This document shows, in pieces, positions 61,381 to 64,000 of a DNA stretch of 64,000 nt. The stretch's first letter is position 1. Every line of letters begins with the position of its first letter. Both the position numbers and the translations under genes were made by a program. The DNA comes from Sphingomonas sp. CBMAI 2297 (lineage in GTDB: Bacteria; Pseudomonadota; Alphaproteobacteria; Sphingomonadales; Sphingomonadaceae): positions 44,149-108,148 of the forward strand of contig NZ_JAPDIR010000016.1 in assembly GCF_029870595.1 (NCBI RefSeq). The letters are read 5' to 3'. The notes below the pieces were generated by a model. It worked only from the letters and a program-made list of their open reading frames with translations, was not told the DNA's origin and did not search any database.

Positions 61381-63621
61381 TCAGAAACGATTATCGCGCG
61401 GAAAACCGTTGGGCGCCATCCGCCCCGCCGCACCGCGCGCCGCGCGCCAGGGCGAAAGGTCCGGCTCGGTGCGCGTCCGGCCGCTCTCACCGCCCATCGC
61501 CCAGCTCAGGCCCTCGGCCATCGTGAAGGTCCGCGCGTCGCTCAGGCCGCCGTCGCGGTAGCGCTGCAGCTGCACCCCCTGCCCGCGCGCCAGCTCGGCG
61601 ACTTCGGCGAGCGGGAAGACCAGCAGCTTGCGATTGTCGCCCACCGCGGCCACCGCATCGTCCTCGGGGCCGACCGGCCTGACCAGCTTGAGATGCGCGC
61701 CCGTCCGCGGCGTCACCACCTGCTTGCCCTTGCGCGTCTCGGCGATCACATCCTCGGCCTTGACCACGAAGCCGCGCCCGTCATCCGCCGCCACCAGCAG
61801 CCGCGCCGCCGCGCTCGCCGGCAGCAGGGCGACGATGTTCCGCTCGCCCTCCAAGTCGATCATCAGCCGCACCGGCTCGCCAAAGCCGCGCCCGCCCGGC
61901 AGCTTGTCCGCCGCCAGCGTGTAGAAACGGCCATTGTCGGCGGCGAGGAGCAGCTTGTCGGTCGTCTGCGCATGGAAGGCGAGATAGGCCGCATCGCCTT
62001 CCTTGAACTTCAGCGCCTCGCCCGACAGGTCCTCGACATGCCCCTTCATCGCGCGGATCCAGCCGCGCGCCGACAGGATCACGGTGATCGGCTCGCGCTC
62101 GATCATCGCCTCGAGCGGAATCTCGCGCGCGGGCGCGGCTTCCTCCACCAGGGTCCGCCGCCTGCCCAGCGCCGTCTCCGATCCGTAGCGCTCGATCATC
62201 TTCGCCAGGTCGCGCTTCATCCGGGTCCGCTGGCGGGCATCGGACGATAGCAGCAGCTCCAGCTCGGCCTTTTCCTTCTCCAGCGCCTCCTGCTCGCGCT
62301 TGAGCTCCATCTCCTCGAGCTTGCGCAAGCTGCGCAGCCGCATGTTGAGGATCGCCTCGGCCTGGCGATCGGTGAGCTGGAACTCGGCGATCATCACCGG
62401 CTTGGGCTCGTCCTCGGTCCGGATGATCTCGATCACCCGGTCGAGGTTGAGAAAGGCGATGATATAGCCGCCGACCAGCTCCAGCCGGTCGGCGATCTTC
62501 GCCACGCGATGCTCGGACTTGCGGCGCAGCACCACGAACTGATGCTCGATCCAGGCGAGCAGCGCTTCCTGCAGGCTCATCACCCGCGGCGTGCGGTGCT
62601 TGTCGAGCACGTTCAGGTTGAGCGGCACGCGCGTCTCCAGGTCGGAGAGGCGGTAGAGGCTGTTGATCAGATCCTCGGCCACCACGGTGCGGCTGCGCGG
62701 CTCGAGCACGATGCGGATGTCGTCGGCGCTCTCGTCGCGCACGTCCGCCAGGATCGGCAGCTTCTTCTCGTTGATGAGCTCGGCGATCCCCTCGATCAGC
62801 TTGCCCTTCTGGACGCCGTACGGAATCTCGGAGACGACGAGGTGCCAGCCCCCGCCCTTCTCGGTCACCTTCTCGATCTTGGCGCGGACCCGGAAGCCGC
62901 CGCGGCCGGTATTATAGGCCTCGGCGATGGCCGCCGGGCTGTCGACGATGATGCCCCCGGTCGGCAGGTCCGGCCCCTGCACATAGTCGAGCACATTCGC
63001 CTGGGGATTGTCGATCAGCGCCACCGCGGCGTGCATCAGCTCGGCGGCATTGTGCGGCGGGATGCTCGTCGCCATGCCGACCGCGATGCCGGCGGCGCCA
63101 TTGGCCAGCAGGTTCGGGAACAGGCCCGGAAACAGCTCGGGCTCCTCGTCCTCGCCATTATAGGTCGGGCGGAAATCGACGGCATTCTCGTCGAGCCCGT
63201 CCATCAGGTCGATGGCGACCTGAGTGAGCCGCGCCTCGGTATAGCGATAGGCCGCCGCGTTATCGCCGTCGATATTGCCGAAATTGCCCTGGCCGTCGAC
63301 CAGCGGATAGCGGAGGGCAAAGGTCTGGGCGAGGCGGACCATCGCGTCATAGACCGACTGGTCGCCATGCGGATGGTATTTGCCGATCACGTCGCCGACG
63401 ACGCGCGCGCATTTCTTGTAGCCGCTCGCCGGATCCAGCCGCAGCAGCCGCATCGCCCAGAGCAGGCGGCGGTGCACCGGCTTCAGCCCGTCCCGAACAT
63501 CCGGCAGCGAGCGCGCGGTGATCGTCGAGAGCGCATAGACGAGATAGCGTTCGGAAAGCGCGCTGTCGAAGGGGACGTCGGAAGGCGCGCCGGAATCTTG
63601 AAGTTCGGTATCGAGGCTCAT
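61381..63621 (-). CDS. parC: DNA topoisomerase IV subunit A
   Basis: 746 residues. Decatenates chromosomes with ParE. LPDVRDGLKPVHRRLLWAM and GKYHPHGDQSVYDAMVRLAQ give the breakage domain; catalytic Tyr127 is in AAYRYTEARLTQ. Gln88 occupies the site equal to Ser80 of E. coli ParC. The C-terminal beta-pinwheel has about five blades (ARGWIRAMKGH to GDNRKLLVF). The length fits ParC rather than GyrA, and a GyrA box is not seen. The start at 63621 is at the conserved N-terminus; no clear ribosome site is present. Confidence 0.94.
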   Translation of the reverse strand: MSLDTELQDSGAPSDVPFDSALSERYLVYALSTITARSLPDVRDGLKPVHRRLLWAMRLLRLDPASGYKKCARVVGDVIGKYHPHGDQSVYDAMVRLAQTFALRYPLVDGQGNFGNIDGDNAAAYRYTEARLTQVAIDLMDGLDENAVDFRPTYNGEDEEPELFPGLFPNLLANGAAGIAVGMATSIPPHNAAELMHAAVALIDNPQANVLDYVQGPDLPTGGIIVDSPAAIAEAYNTGRGGFRVRAKIEKVTEKGGGWHLVVSEIPYGVQKGKLIEGIAELINEKKLPILADVRDESADDIRIVLEPRSRTVVAEDLINSLYRLSDLETRVPLNLNVLDKHRTPRVMSLQEALLAWIEHQFVVLRRKSEHRVAKIADRLELVGGYIIAFLNLDRVIEIIRTEDEPKPVMIAEFQLTDRQAEAILNMRLRSLRKLEEMELKREQEALEKEKAELELLLSSDARQRTRMKRDLAKMIERYGSETALGRRRTLVEEAAPAREIPLEAMIEREPITVILSARGWIRAMKGHVEDLSGEALKFKEGDAAYLAFHAQTTDKLLLAADNGRFYTLAADKLPGGRGFGEPVRLMIDLEGERNIVALLPASAAARLLVAADDGRGFVVKAEDVIAETRKGKQVVTPRTGAHLKLVRPVGPEDDAVAAVGDNRKLLVFPLAEVAELARGQGVQLQRYRDGGLSDARTFTMAEGLSWAMGGESGRTRTEPDLSPWRAARGAAGRMAPNGFPRDNRF

Positions 63622-64000
63622 TGCCGCACCCGGATAGCAGCAGCGGAAGCAAAGCGCCAAGCCGGGGCGCGGCAAGGTTCAACCATATGGCTGGCCTTTT
63701 CGATGCTCAACCAGGTGGTTGAATGGCTAAGCAACGAATTCCCCGGGATTTTACGGAAATGCTCGCCGAGAAATGTTGAATCGGTTGACTCCCCGCGCGG
63801 GTGCGGGAGGCGCGACAGTGGCCGGGATTGCGCGGGGGCTGCGGAAAGAGAGGTCATCCAGGAACCAAAGCAGAACATTCCCAACATTGCCAGTGGTGGA
63901 TTCCCTGAGCCAGGCCAAGACCCGAAGGCGCCTTCGAACCGGGTTGGGGAATCATACTCTCCGGCACCATCCCCGCCACTCCTTCCCCGTCACCCCTGCC
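63622..64000. other. Upstream region of parC with TCAACCA palindromes, no gene seen
   Basis: TCAACCA is at 63679-63685 and again at 63707-63713, where it forms a perfect seven-base inverted repeat with TGGTTGA (63716-63722). On the minus strand TTGGCG (63656-63661) and TATCCG (63632-63637) are a possible promoter for parC with an 18-base gap. Nothing to the right of 63740 looks like a gene; ends such as CCGGCACCA near 63985 are not a tRNA. Confidence 0.5.

Noticed and set aside
63618..63887. Minus-strand open frame upstream of parC
   Set aside because: Overlaps the parC start region, has no ribosome site or family resemblance, and is interrupted by the palindromes.
63900..63985. Possible tRNA ending CCGGCACCA
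   Set aside because: No matching 5' acceptor strand, no TTCRA loop in the right place and no anticodon arm.

Overview
This is 64 kb of high-GC chromosome from an alphaproteobacterium, most likely a Sphingomonas-like member of the Sphingomonadaceae (inference). The evidence is a UPF0262 gene, the cysG-DUF2849-cysI-DUF934-cysH sulfur operon, a tonB-exbB-exbD-exbD operon, a coniferyl aldehyde dehydrogenase, a TamA/TamB pair and intergenic REP-type palindromes. Genes are densely packed, often with ATGA, GTGA or CTAG overlaps. I saw no tRNA, rRNA, prophage, complete insertion sequence or CRISPR array. It reads as ordinary core chromosome with small non-coding elements of interest.

Layout. 1-10741: leucine/isovalerate catabolism (truncated isovaleryl-CoA dehydrogenase, both methylcrotonyl-CoA carboxylase subunits, a MaoC-type hydratase) interleaved with an M13 peptidase on the other strand, three small proteins and an FAD amine oxidase. 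10738-18757: a Baeyer-Villiger-type monooxygenase behind a TetR-like palindrome, then tamB and tamA. 18856-21600: malate synthase G, a MarR regulator with a dyad upstream, and a candidate small RNA on the opposite strand. 21633-24951: a small conserved protein, coniferyl aldehyde dehydrogenase, a SIMPL protein and a prepilin peptidase. 25072-31264: thiolase, small periplasmic proteins, a 2-hydroxyacid dehydrogenase, a PilZ protein and a nitronate-monooxygenase-like flavoprotein with a four-cysteine extension.

31330-39856: a glycosyltransferase, an alpha/beta hydrolase divergent from the protein AMPylase SelO, an AstD-like dehydrogenase, a Bax-inhibitor-1 protein, a zinc-ribbon protein and a Tat-exported GH5 glycosidase. 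39945-44106: siroheme synthesis and assimilatory sulfate reduction. 44168-52155: zinc-ribbon protein, hybrid histidine kinase, replicative helicase DnaB, UPF0262, a 186-bp inverted-repeat element, GH25 hydrolase, cytidine deaminase, dCTP deaminase and a TPR protein. 52273-54900: Ton energy-transduction operon with hairpins between its genes. 55132-63621: exported protein, FolB aldolase, acetyltransferase, DUF1285-NudL-CCA operon, GGDEF-EAL protein and topoisomerase IV subunit A. The last 379 bases hold palindromes but no gene I can support.

Most interesting: the candidate small RNA with a UUCG terminator at 21497-21600 overlapping a MarR operator; the terminal-inverted-repeat element at 49003-49188; the nitronate-monooxygenase homologue with a CxxCxxxC...C module; and a shared upstream element in front of mccA and the DUF1285 operon. 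None of them can be called a new system from sequence alone.
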